Source: Deltaproteobacteria bacterium
GTDB lineage: Bacteria > Desulfobacterota > Binatia > UBA9968
DNA length: 44,931 nucleotides
Assembly (NCBI GenBank): GCA_009692615.1
Contig: SHYW01000032.1
Coordinates: forward strand, 1-44,931
Reading direction: 5' to 3'
Positions 25,332 through 34,201 of the stretch are shown in pieces; the first letter of the stretch is position 1; the number at the start of each line of letters is the position of its first letter. A program made the position numbers and the translations under genes. The notes under the pieces were generated by a model that made no database searches, had not been told where the DNA came from, and was given only the letters and a program-made list of their open reading frames with translations.

Positions 25332-25362
25332 AAATCACCGAAGCCTTACGCTTCGGTGATTT
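25332..25362 (-). terminator. Perfect 12-bp hairpin spanning the RNase G stop codon
   Basis: AAATCACCGAAG (25332-25343) and CTTCGGTGATTT (25351-25362) pair perfectly around the loop CCTTACG. On the minus strand the loop contains the TAA of the RNase G gene, and the last codons (Ile-Thr-Glu-Ala) form one arm. After the arm the transcript reads GATTTGG, a weak U-stretch. It may be a terminator or a processing/stability element. Confidence 0.5.
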
Positions 25363-26848
25363 CGTATTTCTCGTGGTGCAGTTCTTGGCTGGCTTTGATG
25401 ATGATGCGGTGGTTGATTTCCCGTTCGAGGTTTTCCAGGCTGTTGTTTTTTTCGTCGTAGAGAAAGTTGGCGATGTCGGGGTGTAAACGCACGACGATGT
25501 TCTTGCCGCTGTCAACGATCGGATAGCGCCGCTTGATCGCGCGCAGCACATCGTAGGCGATGGTCGGCGCGGATTTGATCCGGCCTCGTCCTTCGCAATG
25601 GGGACAGGAGCGCAGCAGCTGATTTTCCAAACTCTCACGCGTACGCTGGCGGGTCATTTCCACCAGGCCGAGTTCGGAGATCTTTAAAATATTGGTGCGC
25701 GCTTTATCATTCTTGAGCGCATCCCTGAGCGCGTCGTAAACTTTTTTTCGGTTGCCGTCTTTCTCCATGTCGATGAAGTCGATGATGATGATGCCGCCGA
25801 GATTGCGCAGGCGCAGCTGACGGACCACTTCCTGCACCGCTTCGAGATTGGTTTTGAAGATGGTCTCTTCCTGGCTGCGCTTGCCGACGAAGCGGCCGGT
25901 ATTCACATCGACAGCGGTGAGCGCCTCGGTGCGCTCGATGATCAGATAACCGCCGGAGCGCAGCCAGACGCGGCGGTCCAACGCCTTGACGACTTTTTCT
26001 TCGATCGCCTGTTGCTCGAACAGCGGCTCCTTGTCGTCGTGGAGAACGATTTTCGATTTCAGCCGCGGCATGAAGTGGCTGACGAACTCGACCACGCGGC
26101 GATGATCCTTGGGCGAATCGATCACCACCTTATCGGTGTCGGCTGTGAAAAAATCGCGGATCGTGCGCGCGATCAGGTCGAGATCCTGATGGATCAAAGC
26201 GGGCGCGCTGGCGCTTTCGGCTTTTTGCTGGATACCGGCCCAAAGTTTGGTGAGAAACAAAAGATCGCGCTGAATCTCGCGCTTGCTCAAACCCTCGCAG
26301 GCGGTGCGCAGAATGAAACCGCCACTCTCGGTTCCCAACGATTGCGCGATTTCTTTCAAGCGCTTGCGCTCTTCATCGCTTTCGATGCGCCGGGAAATGC
26401 CGATGTGCCGCGTGCCGGGCATGAAAACCATGTAACGGCCGGGCAACGAAATATGGCAGGTCACCCGCGCGCCCTTGGTGCCGAGGGGATCCTTGGCGAC
26501 TTGCACCAAGAGTTCCTCGCCGCGTGAAAGCTGTTTTTCCAGCGGCAAGCGACGCGACGACTGGGGCTTGGGCGGCGCTTCTTCGAACTCGACATCCTCG
26601 CCGCCGAGATGCACTTCATCCGGTTCCGAGAAATCCGAGGCATGGAGAAAGCCGGCTTTTTCCATGCCGATCTCGATGAAGGCGGCCTGCATGCCGGGCA
26701 GCACGCGCGCGACTTTGCCTTTGTAAATATTGCCGGCAACGCCCATTTCCTCTTTTCTTTCAATGAGGAATTCGGCGAGAAGACCGTCTTCGACGATGGC
26801 GATGCGGCTCTCCTGCGGGGTAGAATTGATGAAAATTTCCTGTTTCAT
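25346..26848 (-). CDS. rng: Ribonuclease G (Rne/Rng family)
   Basis: A 500-residue single-strand endoribonuclease involved in rRNA maturation and mRNA decay. An S1 domain lies at about 36-130 (NIYKGKVARVLPGMQAAFIE), interrupted by a polar stretch (GGEDVEFEEAPPKPQSSRRL). The catalytic magnesium aspartates are in LTAVDVNTGRFVG (about 312-324) and IIIIDFIDMEKD (about 352-363); the Zn-link that ties the dimer is CPHCEGRG (about 414-421). The long C-terminal scaffold of RNase E is absent, so it is the RNase G form. The ATG has no clear Shine-Dalgarno. It is divergent from the HNH gene across about 250 bases. Confidence 0.93.
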   Translation of the reverse strand: MKQEIFINSTPQESRIAIVEDGLLAEFLIERKEEMGVAGNIYKGKVARVLPGMQAAFIEIGMEKAGFLHASDFSEPDEVHLGGEDVEFEEAPPKPQSSRRLPLEKQLSRGEELLVQVAKDPLGTKGARVTCHISLPGRYMVFMPGTRHIGISRRIESDEERKRLKEIAQSLGTESGGFILRTACEGLSKREIQRDLLFLTKLWAGIQQKAESASAPALIHQDLDLIARTIRDFFTADTDKVVIDSPKDHRRVVEFVSHFMPRLKSKIVLHDDKEPLFEQQAIEEKVVKALDRRVWLRSGGYLIIERTEALTAVDVNTGRFVGKRSQEETIFKTNLEAVQEVVRQLRLRNLGGIIIIDFIDMEKDGNRKKVYDALRDALKNDKARTNILKISELGLVEMTRQRTRESLENQLLRSCPHCEGRGRIKSAPTIAYDVLRAIKRRYPIVDSGKNIVVRLHPDIANFLYDEKNNSLENLEREINHRIIIKASQELHHEKYEITEA

Positions 26849-27017
26849 ATGGCGCTAAGAATAAAACTAACTCAGTGAACGTTGGAGGGATAATTTGACG
26901 CGGATCGCTTAAACCACAGCGACGGTCTCCAAGGGAGCACTAATGCAGCTAGCTAAGCTTATAAAGTAAAAAATCCACGACCGCAAGGGAGCTTTTTCCA
27001 ATCCGGGCTGCGGCGAA

Positions 27018-27046
27018 TTGACATTGACAGCACTGCCGGATACCTT
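27018..27046 (+). promoter_or_regulatory. Possible promoter of the HNH endonuclease gene
   Basis: TTGACA at 27018-27023 (a second TTGACA follows directly at 27024-27029) with TACCTT at 27041-27046, 17 bases apart. The -35 is perfect and the -10 weak. It lies about 55 bases before the ATG at 27100. Judged by eye only. Confidence 0.35.
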
Positions 27047-27099
27047 GAACAGAATATCGACGGATCATATAGGCTTCAACGTTAGCGAGAAAGCTGATT

Positions 27100-27732
27100 A
27101 TGAGTTTTGCGGCGAGCGCGCCCACATTCACCGTTCTCAACACCAAGGTACTCATCCTCAATCGTTCCTATTTGCCGATCCATGTCACCTCGGTGCGGCG
27201 GGCCTTCGTGCTGCTTTATCAAGGCATCGCCCGCGCCGTTAACGAACAGTACCAAACATTCGATTTCGACAGCTGGAGCGATCTATCGATTTCCACCCAT
27301 GATGAAACGGTCGGCATGGTCAATCGCGTCATCCGCGTGCCCCGAGTCATTTTACTCGTCACCTACGACCGCGTGCCCAAGCGCCAGGTGCGTTTTAGCC
27401 GCTATAATATTTACGCACGCGACAAATGCACCTGCCAATATTGCGGTCAACGTTTGCCACGCCCAGAACTCAACCTCGACCATGTCGTGCCACGCTCTCA
27501 GGGTGGGACATCGATCTGGCAAAATGTCGTTTGCTCATGCCACGAGTGCAACCACCGCAAAGGCGGCCGCACGCCGCAGCAAGCGGCCATGCCGCTGATC
27601 CGTAAGCCCTTCAAGCCGCAATGGACGCCATTCATGCAGGAGACCTTTAGCATGTCCCGCTACAAGGAATGGATGCCATTTCTCAACACCATTGACGTCT
27701 CCTACTGGAACACCGAACTGCTGGAAAGCTAG
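27100..27732 (+). CDS. HNH endonuclease
   Basis: A 210-residue protein. An N-terminal domain of about 90 residues (TVLNTKVLILNRSYLPIHVT, VRRAFVLLYQGIARAV) is typical of the conserved bacterial HNH family that begins with LVLNxxYxPL-like text. The HNH/zinc part follows: CTCQYCGQRL (about 110-119), LDHVVPRSQGG (about 126-136; D127-H128 are the metal/catalytic pair), W-x-N-V and CSCHECNHRKGGRT (about 145-158). The biological role of this stand-alone family is not well known; it is common next to housekeeping genes and need not be a homing or phage enzyme. It ends with TAG and lies 238 bases before smc. Confidence 0.88.
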   Translation: MSFAASAPTFTVLNTKVLILNRSYLPIHVTSVRRAFVLLYQGIARAVNEQYQTFDFDSWSDLSISTHDETVGMVNRVIRVPRVILLVTYDRVPKRQVRFSRYNIYARDKCTCQYCGQRLPRPELNLDHVVPRSQGGTSIWQNVVCSCHECNHRKGGRTPQQAAMPLIRKPFKPQWTPFMQETFSMSRYKEWMPFLNTIDVSYWNTELLES

Positions 27733-27848
27733 TCGGCTAGCGCCCGCGGCAAAAAATCAGTCGACCCGGTTTCTGGTTTGCGCATGGCCATCAATCCAGG
27801 TGGATTTCTCCGGACAAACGGCGCACGCCATCCATATATTGTGGTGAG

Positions 27849-27857
27849 TTATCCACA
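27849..27857 (+). promoter_or_regulatory. Consensus DnaA box upstream of smc
   Basis: TTATCCACA, the consensus DnaA 9-mer, stands in the AT-richer gap between the HNH gene and smc, 28 bases before a candidate -35. One 9-mer can occur by chance in 45 kb, and no second box is near, so this is not an origin. DnaA control of smc is possible. Confidence 0.3.
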
Positions 27858-27884
27858 GCCCCCACTGTATCTTGTGATTAATTC

Positions 27885-27913
27885 TTGACACCCTTCCGCC
27901 ACTGTGAAATATT
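27885..27913 (+). promoter_or_regulatory. Probable promoter of the smc operon
   Basis: TTGACA (27885-27890), 17-base spacer, AATATT (27908-27913). The -35 is perfect; the -10 matches only in part. It lies about 57 bases before the smc ATG, in the only AT-rich stretch of the gap. Confidence 0.45.
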
Positions 27914-27970
27914 GCCGTTAAATTTAGTCCGAAAAAAATCGCTTTAAATAAGCCTCTATTAGATTCACCT

Positions 27971-30900
27971 ATGCGCTTAAAACGCCTTGAAATGATTGGG
28001 TTTAAGTCTTTTGCTCAAAAGACCATTGTCGAATTGAATCCTGGCATCACTGCGGTGGTCGGACCGAACGGCTGCGGTAAGTCGAATATCGTCGACGCCC
28101 TGCGCTGGGCCATGGGCGAGCAGAGCGCCCGCCATCTGCGCGGCCACCAGATGGAAGACGTCGTCTTCGCCGGCAGCGATAGTCTGCCGCCCACTGGCAT
28201 GGCCGAAGTATCGATCATCTTCGACAACGAAGATGGCCGGGGACCGGCCGAGTACGCCAACATGAGCGAGATCATGGTCACTCGCCGGCTGTTTCGTTCC
28301 GGCGAATCGGAATATGCCATTAACAAAGTCGACTGCCGCTTGAGAGATGTCGTCGAGCTGTTCTTGGGCACCGGCGTTGGCAGCAAGGCCTACTCCATCG
28401 TCGAGCAAGGCAAAGTCGATGAGCTGGTCAATTCCAAACCGGAAGAGCGGCGCGCCTTGATCGAAGAAGCCGCCGGCACTAGCAAATATAAGAGCCGTAA
28501 GATCGTCGCCGAAAAAAAACTCGAACGCACCCAGCAAAATCTCTTGCGCGTCACCGATATCGTCCGTGAAATCGAGCGGCAAATCCGCTCCATGGAACTG
28601 CAAGCGAAAAAGGCCGAGCGCTATCGTGGGCTGCGCAGTGAGCTCAAAGACAAGGAACTCGCCTACTCGGTTTTGCAGCGCGATGCGTTTCAACACGAGA
28701 TCGCGCAGCAAGAAGGTCAGCTGACCGAGGTCGAGAATCAGTTTGCCGAACACCTCGCCGCGCTGCACCGCAAAGAAGCGGAAAACGAATCGGTACGGCT
28801 GGCCTTGATGGAAGCAGACCAGGCCATCGGTTTGCAGCAGGAAGAAGTCTATCGCCGGCGCACCCAGATCCAAACCGACGAGCAGAAATGCGAATTTTAC
28901 CGCAAAGATTTAGCGCAACTAGAACAGAGCGAAAACGAAACCCGCGCGGCGTTATTGACCCTCGACGATCGCACCAAGACGCTGGCGCAGGAAATCGCCG
29001 AACTGACCAAAGCCCAGGAGAGCTTCATTCAACTGTCGCTCTTCGAAGAGACCTTTCTGCGCGATCAAGAAAGCCAGCTCGGCAACCTGCAAGCCGAGAT
29101 ACACGGTCTACAAAGCGAGATCGAGCGTGAAAAGGATGCGCTCATCGATTGCGCCAATCAGATCGCTTATCTGCGCAACGACGCCTTGGCCAAGGAAAAA
29201 CGCCACAGCGAAATCAGCCACCAATTTGGCCGTTGCGAAACCGACTTTTCCCAAGCTACCGAGGCATTGAGCGCCAGCGAAACTCAGCGCGGCGGCAGTG
29301 CCAGCGCCTTGGCGGTCTGCCTCGACGACCTACGGGACCGCACTCTCGATGCCGCGCAAGTCAGCGCCGCGATTCAATCGCTCAGTCAAGCCAAAGACGG
29401 CCAGGATAAAAAAATCGCCGCCCTCAAGGCACAGATCCAAGAGAACCATTCACGACTAGTTTCCTTGGAAGACTTGCAGCGCAACTACGAAGGCTATCAA
29501 GAAGGCGTGCGCGCGATCATGCTCAAGAAACAGCAGGAGACCGATGACGAAGGCGTCTACGGTCTGGTCGCCGAAGTGATCGAAGCGCCGGAAAGCTACG
29601 AAAAAGCGCTCACCGCCGTGCTCGGCGACCGCTTGCAATACGTCATCGTCAAAGGCCAGCAAGAAGGCATCGAAGCGATCGAGTATTTAAAGAATGAAGC
29701 CCGTGGCCGGAGCAGTTTCATTCCCCGCGAGATGACCCGCAAGCAGCACAAAGAGTTGCCTTTGGGCGAGGCCGAAGTGGTCGCGCCGCTGCTGGAAATG
29801 ATTTCGATCAAAGACGGCTACCGCGACGTCGCCGAATATTTGCTCTCCGATGTCATGATCGTGCGCGATTTACAGGCCGGCATCGCGCTGTGGAACCGCA
29901 ACGGTTATTACAGCACACTGGTCACCCCCGACGGCGAAGTCATCGATCCCATGGGCATCGTCACCGGCGGCAGCGGCGCACCTTTGGAAAGAAGTTTTTT
30001 GGCCCAGCGCCGGCGCATGCGCGAACTCAGCAACGTGCTCGGCGAACTGGAAGCGCGCCTGCCCTTCGAAGAGCGCGAATGTGAAACCGTCAAACAACAA
30101 CTCGAAGAGGCCGAAACGAAGAAAACCTTGCTGGGTAGCGAGATTCACCGCCTCGAACTCGAACGGGTGCGGCTCGAAGCGGAAAACCGCAGCGCCAGCC
30201 AGGAATTCGACCGCTTAACCCAGACCGTGCGCGCCTTGAGCCAGGAGCAAAGCGAACTGCGCACGACGATTCAGCTACTCGAAGACGAAATCGCGCGTTG
30301 CCAGAGCATGACCGAGAGCCGCGCCGAAGAAAAGTTGCAACGCGAACAGTCGCTCAATCGCCAACAAAGCGAATTCACCACCGTGCGCCAAGCCTTGGAA
30401 GCTGCCGAAGCGGCGGTCACCCAATCGCGCATCCGCAACGCCGCCCTGGGTGAAAAGCGCGACAACACCCATGTCAATTTGGCCAATCGGATCAAGCTGC
30501 AAGAACAAACCGGCCAGGAGTTTACCGGACGCCAAGAACGTCTCGCCGACTGCCAGCGCCAACGGGGCGAGATCGATGAAGGGTTGGCGCAAACCGAGCG
30601 CGCCCTCGAACAGAGCCGCGGTGAACTTAAACTTATCGAAGAACGGCTGCAGAACGATCGTCAGGAGTACCGCGCTATCTCCATGCGCTTGGCCGAGATT
30701 GGCGAAGCGATCAAAGAGCTGCGTCCCCAGGGCGAAGCTTGCCAGGAGGAAAAGAATCGCTTGCATCTGGCGCTCAGCGAACAGCGGCTGCATTTGCAGC
30801 ATCTGGCCGACAATTTGCGCGAGAAGTACGACAGCGACCTGACGACGTTACGCGTTGAGTTCGGCGAAGAAGTTCCGGTGAAAGCCGATTTGCAAAGCGA

Positions 30901-31525
30901 GATCGACGATCTGCGCGGTCGCCTGGAACGCATGGGCGAAGTCAACTTGGCGGCCATCGGCGAGTACGAAGAGCTGACCACCCGCTTCCAGTTCATGAGC
31001 CAGCAAAAAGACGATCTGGAAAAATCCATGGCCGACTTGCAGCAGACCATCGTCAAGCTCAATCGTTTCTGCCGGCTGCGCTTCAAAGAAAGCTTCGAAG
31101 AGATCAACGAGAAATTCGAAGCGATCTTTCCGCGCCTATTCCGCGGCGGCAAGGCCAAGCTCGTTCTCACCGACGAGAACGATTATCTCGAAACCGGCGT
31201 CGACATCGTGGTCCAGCCGCCCGGCAAAAGACTGCAATCGATCACGCTCATGTCCGGCGGTGAAAAGGCGTTGACCGCCGTGAGCCTGCTGTTTGCGATC
31301 TTTTTGACCAAGCCGAGCCCGTTCTGCTTCCTCGACGAGGTCGACGCGCCCCTCGACGACGCCAACATCGACCGCTTCAACGACTTGATCAAAGAGATGA
31401 GCGAGTATTCGCAGTTCATCATGGTCACACACAATAAAAAATCCATGCAGGCCGCCGAGATGCTCTACGGCATCACGATGGCCGAACCGGGCGTTTCCAA
31501 AGTCGTCTCCGTGCGCATGCAATAA
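27971..31525 (+). CDS. smc: Chromosome segregation protein SMC
   Basis: A full-length SMC ATPase of 1184 residues that organises and segregates the chromosome with ScpA/ScpB (not in this window). Walker A GPNGCGKS is at 31-38; the Q-loop region and N-terminal head end near 170. Long coiled coils (about 175-500 and 680-1010) flank a hinge (about 515-670, YGLVAEVIEAPESYEKALTA, EVIDPMGIVTGGSG). The C-terminal head has LMSGGEKALTA (about 1092) and the Walker B/D-loop CFLDEVDAPLDDAN (about 1118). No clear Shine-Dalgarno precedes the ATG. ftsY follows downstream, an order common in bacteria. Confidence 0.97.
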   Translation: MRLKRLEMIGFKSFAQKTIVELNPGITAVVGPNGCGKSNIVDALRWAMGEQSARHLRGHQMEDVVFAGSDSLPPTGMAEVSIIFDNEDGRGPAEYANMSEIMVTRRLFRSGESEYAINKVDCRLRDVVELFLGTGVGSKAYSIVEQGKVDELVNSKPEERRALIEEAAGTSKYKSRKIVAEKKLERTQQNLLRVTDIVREIERQIRSMELQAKKAERYRGLRSELKDKELAYSVLQRDAFQHEIAQQEGQLTEVENQFAEHLAALHRKEAENESVRLALMEADQAIGLQQEEVYRRRTQIQTDEQKCEFYRKDLAQLEQSENETRAALLTLDDRTKTLAQEIAELTKAQESFIQLSLFEETFLRDQESQLGNLQAEIHGLQSEIEREKDALIDCANQIAYLRNDALAKEKRHSEISHQFGRCETDFSQATEALSASETQRGGSASALAVCLDDLRDRTLDAAQVSAAIQSLSQAKDGQDKKIAALKAQIQENHSRLVSLEDLQRNYEGYQEGVRAIMLKKQQETDDEGVYGLVAEVIEAPESYEKALTAVLGDRLQYVIVKGQQEGIEAIEYLKNEARGRSSFIPREMTRKQHKELPLGEAEVVAPLLEMISIKDGYRDVAEYLLSDVMIVRDLQAGIALWNRNGYYSTLVTPDGEVIDPMGIVTGGSGAPLERSFLAQRRRMRELSNVLGELEARLPFEERECETVKQQLEEAETKKTLLGSEIHRLELERVRLEAENRSASQEFDRLTQTVRALSQEQSELRTTIQLLEDEIARCQSMTESRAEEKLQREQSLNRQQSEFTTVRQALEAAEAAVTQSRIRNAALGEKRDNTHVNLANRIKLQEQTGQEFTGRQERLADCQRQRGEIDEGLAQTERALEQSRGELKLIEERLQNDRQEYRAISMRLAEIGEAIKELRPQGEACQEEKNRLHLALSEQRLHLQHLADNLREKYDSDLTTLRVEFGEEVPVKADLQSEIDDLRGRLERMGEVNLAAIGEYEELTTRFQFMSQQKDDLEKSMADLQQTIVKLNRFCRLRFKESFEEINEKFEAIFPRLFRGGKAKLVLTDENDYLETGVDIVVQPPGKRLQSITLMSGGEKALTAVSLLFAIFLTKPSPFCFLDEVDAPLDDANIDRFNDLIKEMSEYSQFIMVTHNKKSMQAAEMLYGITMAEPGVSKVVSVRMQ

Positions 31526-31631
31526 TTCTCTCCGCGCGCCGGCGCATCGTTCCGTCCGCCGTTCACGCCGCGCGCGTTTTTTGCTCTCCCCCACGTTTGA
31601 CTCTCGGTCAAGCTTCCAACAGAATCGGAGC

Positions 31632-32558
31632 ATGGCCGAAGGTTCTTTTTTTCAACGACTCAAACAAGGGCTAACCAAGAGCCGCGAAACTTGGGTGCAA
31701 AAGATTGGCACGATCTTTCAAAATCGTCAGTGGGACGAAAGTTCCCTCGACGCCATGGAAGAAAATTTGCTCACCGCCGACGTCGGAGTCAAAGCGACTG
31801 AAAAGTTAATGGCCGTGCTGCGCCGCCAAGCGCCCGCTGGCGACCAAGACTTAGGCCTGGAAATGGCCGCGCGTCTGCAAGCGGCGATGACCGACATGCT
31901 CGAAGGCTCGGCGATCGCGCCCAAGCTCGCGCCGCTGTCGGTGAAGCCTTGGGTGGTGCTATTTCTCGGCGTCAATGGCGTCGGCAAGACCACCACCATC
32001 GGCAAGCTCGCCGCCCAATACCGCGCTCAGGGTAAAAAAGTTTTGCTCGTCGCCGGCGATACTTTTCGCGCCGCCGCCGTCGAGCAACTCGACATCTGGG
32101 GCCAGCGAGCCGGTGTCGATGTGGTCAAGCATAAAGCAGGATCGGATCCTTCCGCGGTGGTCTTCGACGGCATTCAAGCGGCGAAAAGCCGCGACGTCGA
32201 CGTGGTGCTGATCGATACCGCCGGCCGTTTGCATACTAAAGTACATTTGCTCGAAGAACTGAAAAAGATCCGCCGGGTGATCATGCGCGAGCAAGCCGAC
32301 GCGCCCCATGAAACGCTCTTGGTCCTAGACGCCACCACCGGCCAGAACGGCTTGCAGCAAGCGCGCGTCTTCAAAGAAGCGACGGATATCACCGGCATCG
32401 TCTTGACCAAGCTCGACGGCACCGCCAAGGGTGGCGTCATCATCGGCATTCAAGAGGAACTCAGCGTGCCGGTGAAATATATTGGCGTCGGCGAAGACGT
32501 GGACGATCTGCAGCCTTTCAATGCCGCGAGCTTCGTCCAAGCATTGTTCGAACGCTGA
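31632..32558 (+). CDS. ftsY: Signal recognition particle receptor FtsY
   Basis: The SRP receptor GTPase that docks ribosome-nascent-chain complexes at the inner membrane. From ATG 31632 ([17 protein letters not shown]) it has 308 residues: the helical N domain, then the G domain with [16 protein letters not shown] (G1), [12 protein letters not shown] (G2/insertion box), [10 protein letters not shown] (G3) and [12 protein letters not shown] (G4/G5). The long acidic A domain of E. coli FtsY is absent, as in many bacteria. The frame is open 17 codons further upstream to a TTG; GGAG lies immediately before the chosen ATG, closer than usual, so the start is not certain. About 106 bases separate it from the smc stop. 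Confidence 0.93.
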   Translation: MAEGSFFQRLKQGLTKSRETWVQKIGTIFQNRQWDESSLDAMEENLLTADVGVKATEKLMAVLRRQAPAGDQDLGLEMAARLQAAMTDMLEGSAIAPKLAPLSVKPWVVLFLGVNGVGKTTTIGKLAAQYRAQGKKVLLVAGDTFRAAAVEQLDIWGQRAGVDVVKHKAGSDPSAVVFDGIQAAKSRDVDVVLIDTAGRLHTKVHLLEELKKIRRVIMREQADAPHETLLVLDATTGQNGLQQARVFKEATDITGIVLTKLDGTAKGGVIIGIQEELSVPVKYIGVGEDVDDLQPFNAASFVQALFER

Positions 32559-32636
32559 AGTAATTGGCTAATAAGCAAGCTTACCTTGACTTACAGCCGA
32601 GCCGGCACTAACCTTAGAAGCATCAGGAACAAAGCC

Positions 32637-32984
32637 ATGGACAACACCGACACAGCCTTAGATCTAAAATTAACTGAAAGCGCCATCGAACAGGTGCGCA
32701 AGCTCTTGGCCCGCGACAATCGCGCCGGACAAGGTTTGCGCGTCGCGGTCACCGACGGTGGCTGTTCCGGCCACTCCTACAAGCTCGACTTCGACAAAGC
32801 GCAAAAACCCGAAGACACCGTGCTCGAATGGAGCGGCGTCAAAGTTTATATCGACCGCGACAGCGCGCCGCTGCTCCAAGGCATGGTCATCGACTACGAA
32901 TCGGGTCTCTACGGCGGCGGCTTCAAGTTCAGCAATCCCAACGCCACCGCCACCTGCGGCTGCGGCACTTCCTTCTCGGCGTAG
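32637..32984 (+). CDS. Iron-sulfur cluster assembly protein, IscA/ErpA/HesB family
   Basis: A 115-residue A-type Fe-S carrier. The three cysteines that hold or pass on clusters are in DGGCSGHSYKLDF and the C-terminal ATCGCGTSFSA. LKLTESAIEQVRKLLARDNR is the usual N-terminal helix region and GFKFSNPNA precedes the last cysteines. It delivers 4Fe-4S or 2Fe-2S clusters to apo-enzymes; the class I fumarase and molybdopterin enzyme in this window are possible clients. I start it at ATG 32637 (AGGAAC about ten bases upstream); the open frame to a TTG at 32586 lacks family character. It lies 78 bases after ftsY. I cannot separate IscA from ErpA by eye. Confidence 0.9.
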   Translation: MDNTDTALDLKLTESAIEQVRKLLARDNRAGQGLRVAVTDGGCSGHSYKLDFDKAQKPEDTVLEWSGVKVYIDRDSAPLLQGMVIDYESGLYGGGFKFSNPNATATCGCGTSFSA

Positions 32985-33097
32985 CCGAACTCCGCCCCTC
33001 GACGACACGTCGCGATCGGCAAGCGGTGTCAGCGATGTTTCGCCGCCCCTTTGAATTTCACCAACGATCCTGCTACCCCAATAAATAAATTTTATCC

Positions 33098-33110
33098 GAG
33101 GTTTTTTCTG
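33098..33110 (+). promoter_or_regulatory. Shine-Dalgarno and CTG start site of the dehydrogenase gene
   Basis: GAGG (33098-33101), six bases (TTTTTT at 33102-33107 is the spacer), then CTG (33108-33110) opening CTG-AAA-GCG-GTA. Family members begin MKAVQF-like, so CTG replaces ATG at the expected position. The nearest upstream ATG in frame (33051) adds 19 residues without family character. Confidence 0.6.
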
Positions 33111-34145
33111 AAAGCGGTACAATTTCATCAGCATGGCGGCGTCGATCAACTGCGCTACGAAGAGCGCGCCGACCCCGAGCTGCAATTCGCCGGCGACGTC
33201 ATCGTCAAACTGAAGGCCGCCGCGCTCAACCATATCGACATCTGGATTCGTCGCGGTCTCACCGGCATTGAAGTGCCGTTTCCCCACATTCTCGGCGGCG
33301 ACGGCGCCGGCGTGGTGGTCGCCATCGGCAGCGAAGTCAAAAATCTTAAACTCAACGACGCGGTCTGTCTCTATCCGCCGAGCGGCTGCGGCCAGTGCGA
33401 GTTTTGCGTCACCGACCGGGAATGGATGTGCGTGCGCATTCGCGTGCTCGGCGAACGCGAACACGGCACCTATGCCGAATACGTGCGCGTGCCGGCGCGC
33501 AATTGCTTTCCGATTCCGGCCGGACTGTCATTTACTGAAGCCGCCGCGTTTCCGTTGGTGTTCATCACCGTCTGGCACATGTTGGTGACCAATGCCCAGG
33601 TCAAAGCCGGCGAATCGATTTTGATCTTGGGCATCGGCGGCGGCGTCGCCACCGCGGCGTTGCAACTCGCCGCCGCCATCGGCATGCACAGCATCGTCAC
33701 ATCGAGTAGCGCGGCGAAGCTGGAGCAAGCACAAAAACTCGGCGCCGCCCATGGCATCAATTATCGCGAAGCCGATTTCGCCAAGGAAGTGAGAAATCTC
33801 ACCGCCAAGCGCGGCGTCGACGTGGTGGTCGATTGCGTCGGCGGCGAAAGTTGGGTGAAAAGTTTGGCGTCCCTCGCCAAAGGCGGAAGGCTGGTTACCT
33901 GCGGCGCCACCGCCGGCGCCACGCCGCAAACCGATTTGCGGCGGATTTTTTGGAACGATCTAAAAATTTTCGGTTCAACTCTGGGAACCCGTGAAGAGTT
34001 TCGCCAAGTGCGGGAGTTCATATCGCAGTCGCGCACCAAGCCGGTCATCGACAAGCTTTACAAGTTGCAAGACGCCGCCGAAGCGCAAGCGCGCTTGGAA
34101 GCCGGCCAACAGTTCGGCAAGATCATTTTGACCATGGACGATTGA
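33108..34145 (+). CDS. Zinc-binding alcohol dehydrogenase/quinone oxidoreductase family (MDR)
   Basis: A medium-chain dehydrogenase/reductase of about 345 residues, probably starting at CTG (see the site at 33098-33110). The structural zinc site is complete: C-x2-C-x2-C-x7-C in SGCGQCEFCVTDREWMC. The catalytic zinc site looks altered: the usual Cys is His in ALNHIDIW and the GHE motif is GGDGAG, so catalysis may not use zinc. The Rossmann motif is LILGIGGGVATAALQLAAAI and VVDCVGGESWVKSLASL follows. It should oxidise or reduce alcohols, aldehydes or quinones with NAD(P). Neighbours (Fe-S carrier, rsmD) give no hint of substrate. Confidence 0.87.
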   Translation: MKAVQFHQHGGVDQLRYEERADPELQFAGDVIVKLKAAALNHIDIWIRRGLTGIEVPFPHILGGDGAGVVVAIGSEVKNLKLNDAVCLYPPSGCGQCEFCVTDREWMCVRIRVLGEREHGTYAEYVRVPARNCFPIPAGLSFTEAAAFPLVFITVWHMLVTNAQVKAGESILILGIGGGVATAALQLAAAIGMHSIVTSSSAAKLEQAQKLGAAHGINYREADFAKEVRNLTAKRGVDVVVDCVGGESWVKSLASLAKGGRLVTCGATAGATPQTDLRRIFWNDLKIFGSTLGTREEFRQVREFISQSRTKPVIDKLYKLQDAAEAQARLEAGQQFGKIILTMDD

Positions 34146-34201
34146 GCGCGCCGCGCCAGTGGCAATTCGGCACAGCGAAATATTTCCATGAATGAAACCC
34201 C

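Noticed and set aside
27849-27970. Possible replication origin (DnaA box plus AT-rich stretch)
   Set aside because: Only one DnaA box and no dnaA, dnaN or gidA genes nearby.
27977-28873. Minus-strand open frame of 298 codons inside smc
   Set aside because: Lies opposite the conserved SMC ATP-binding head, with no independent signals.
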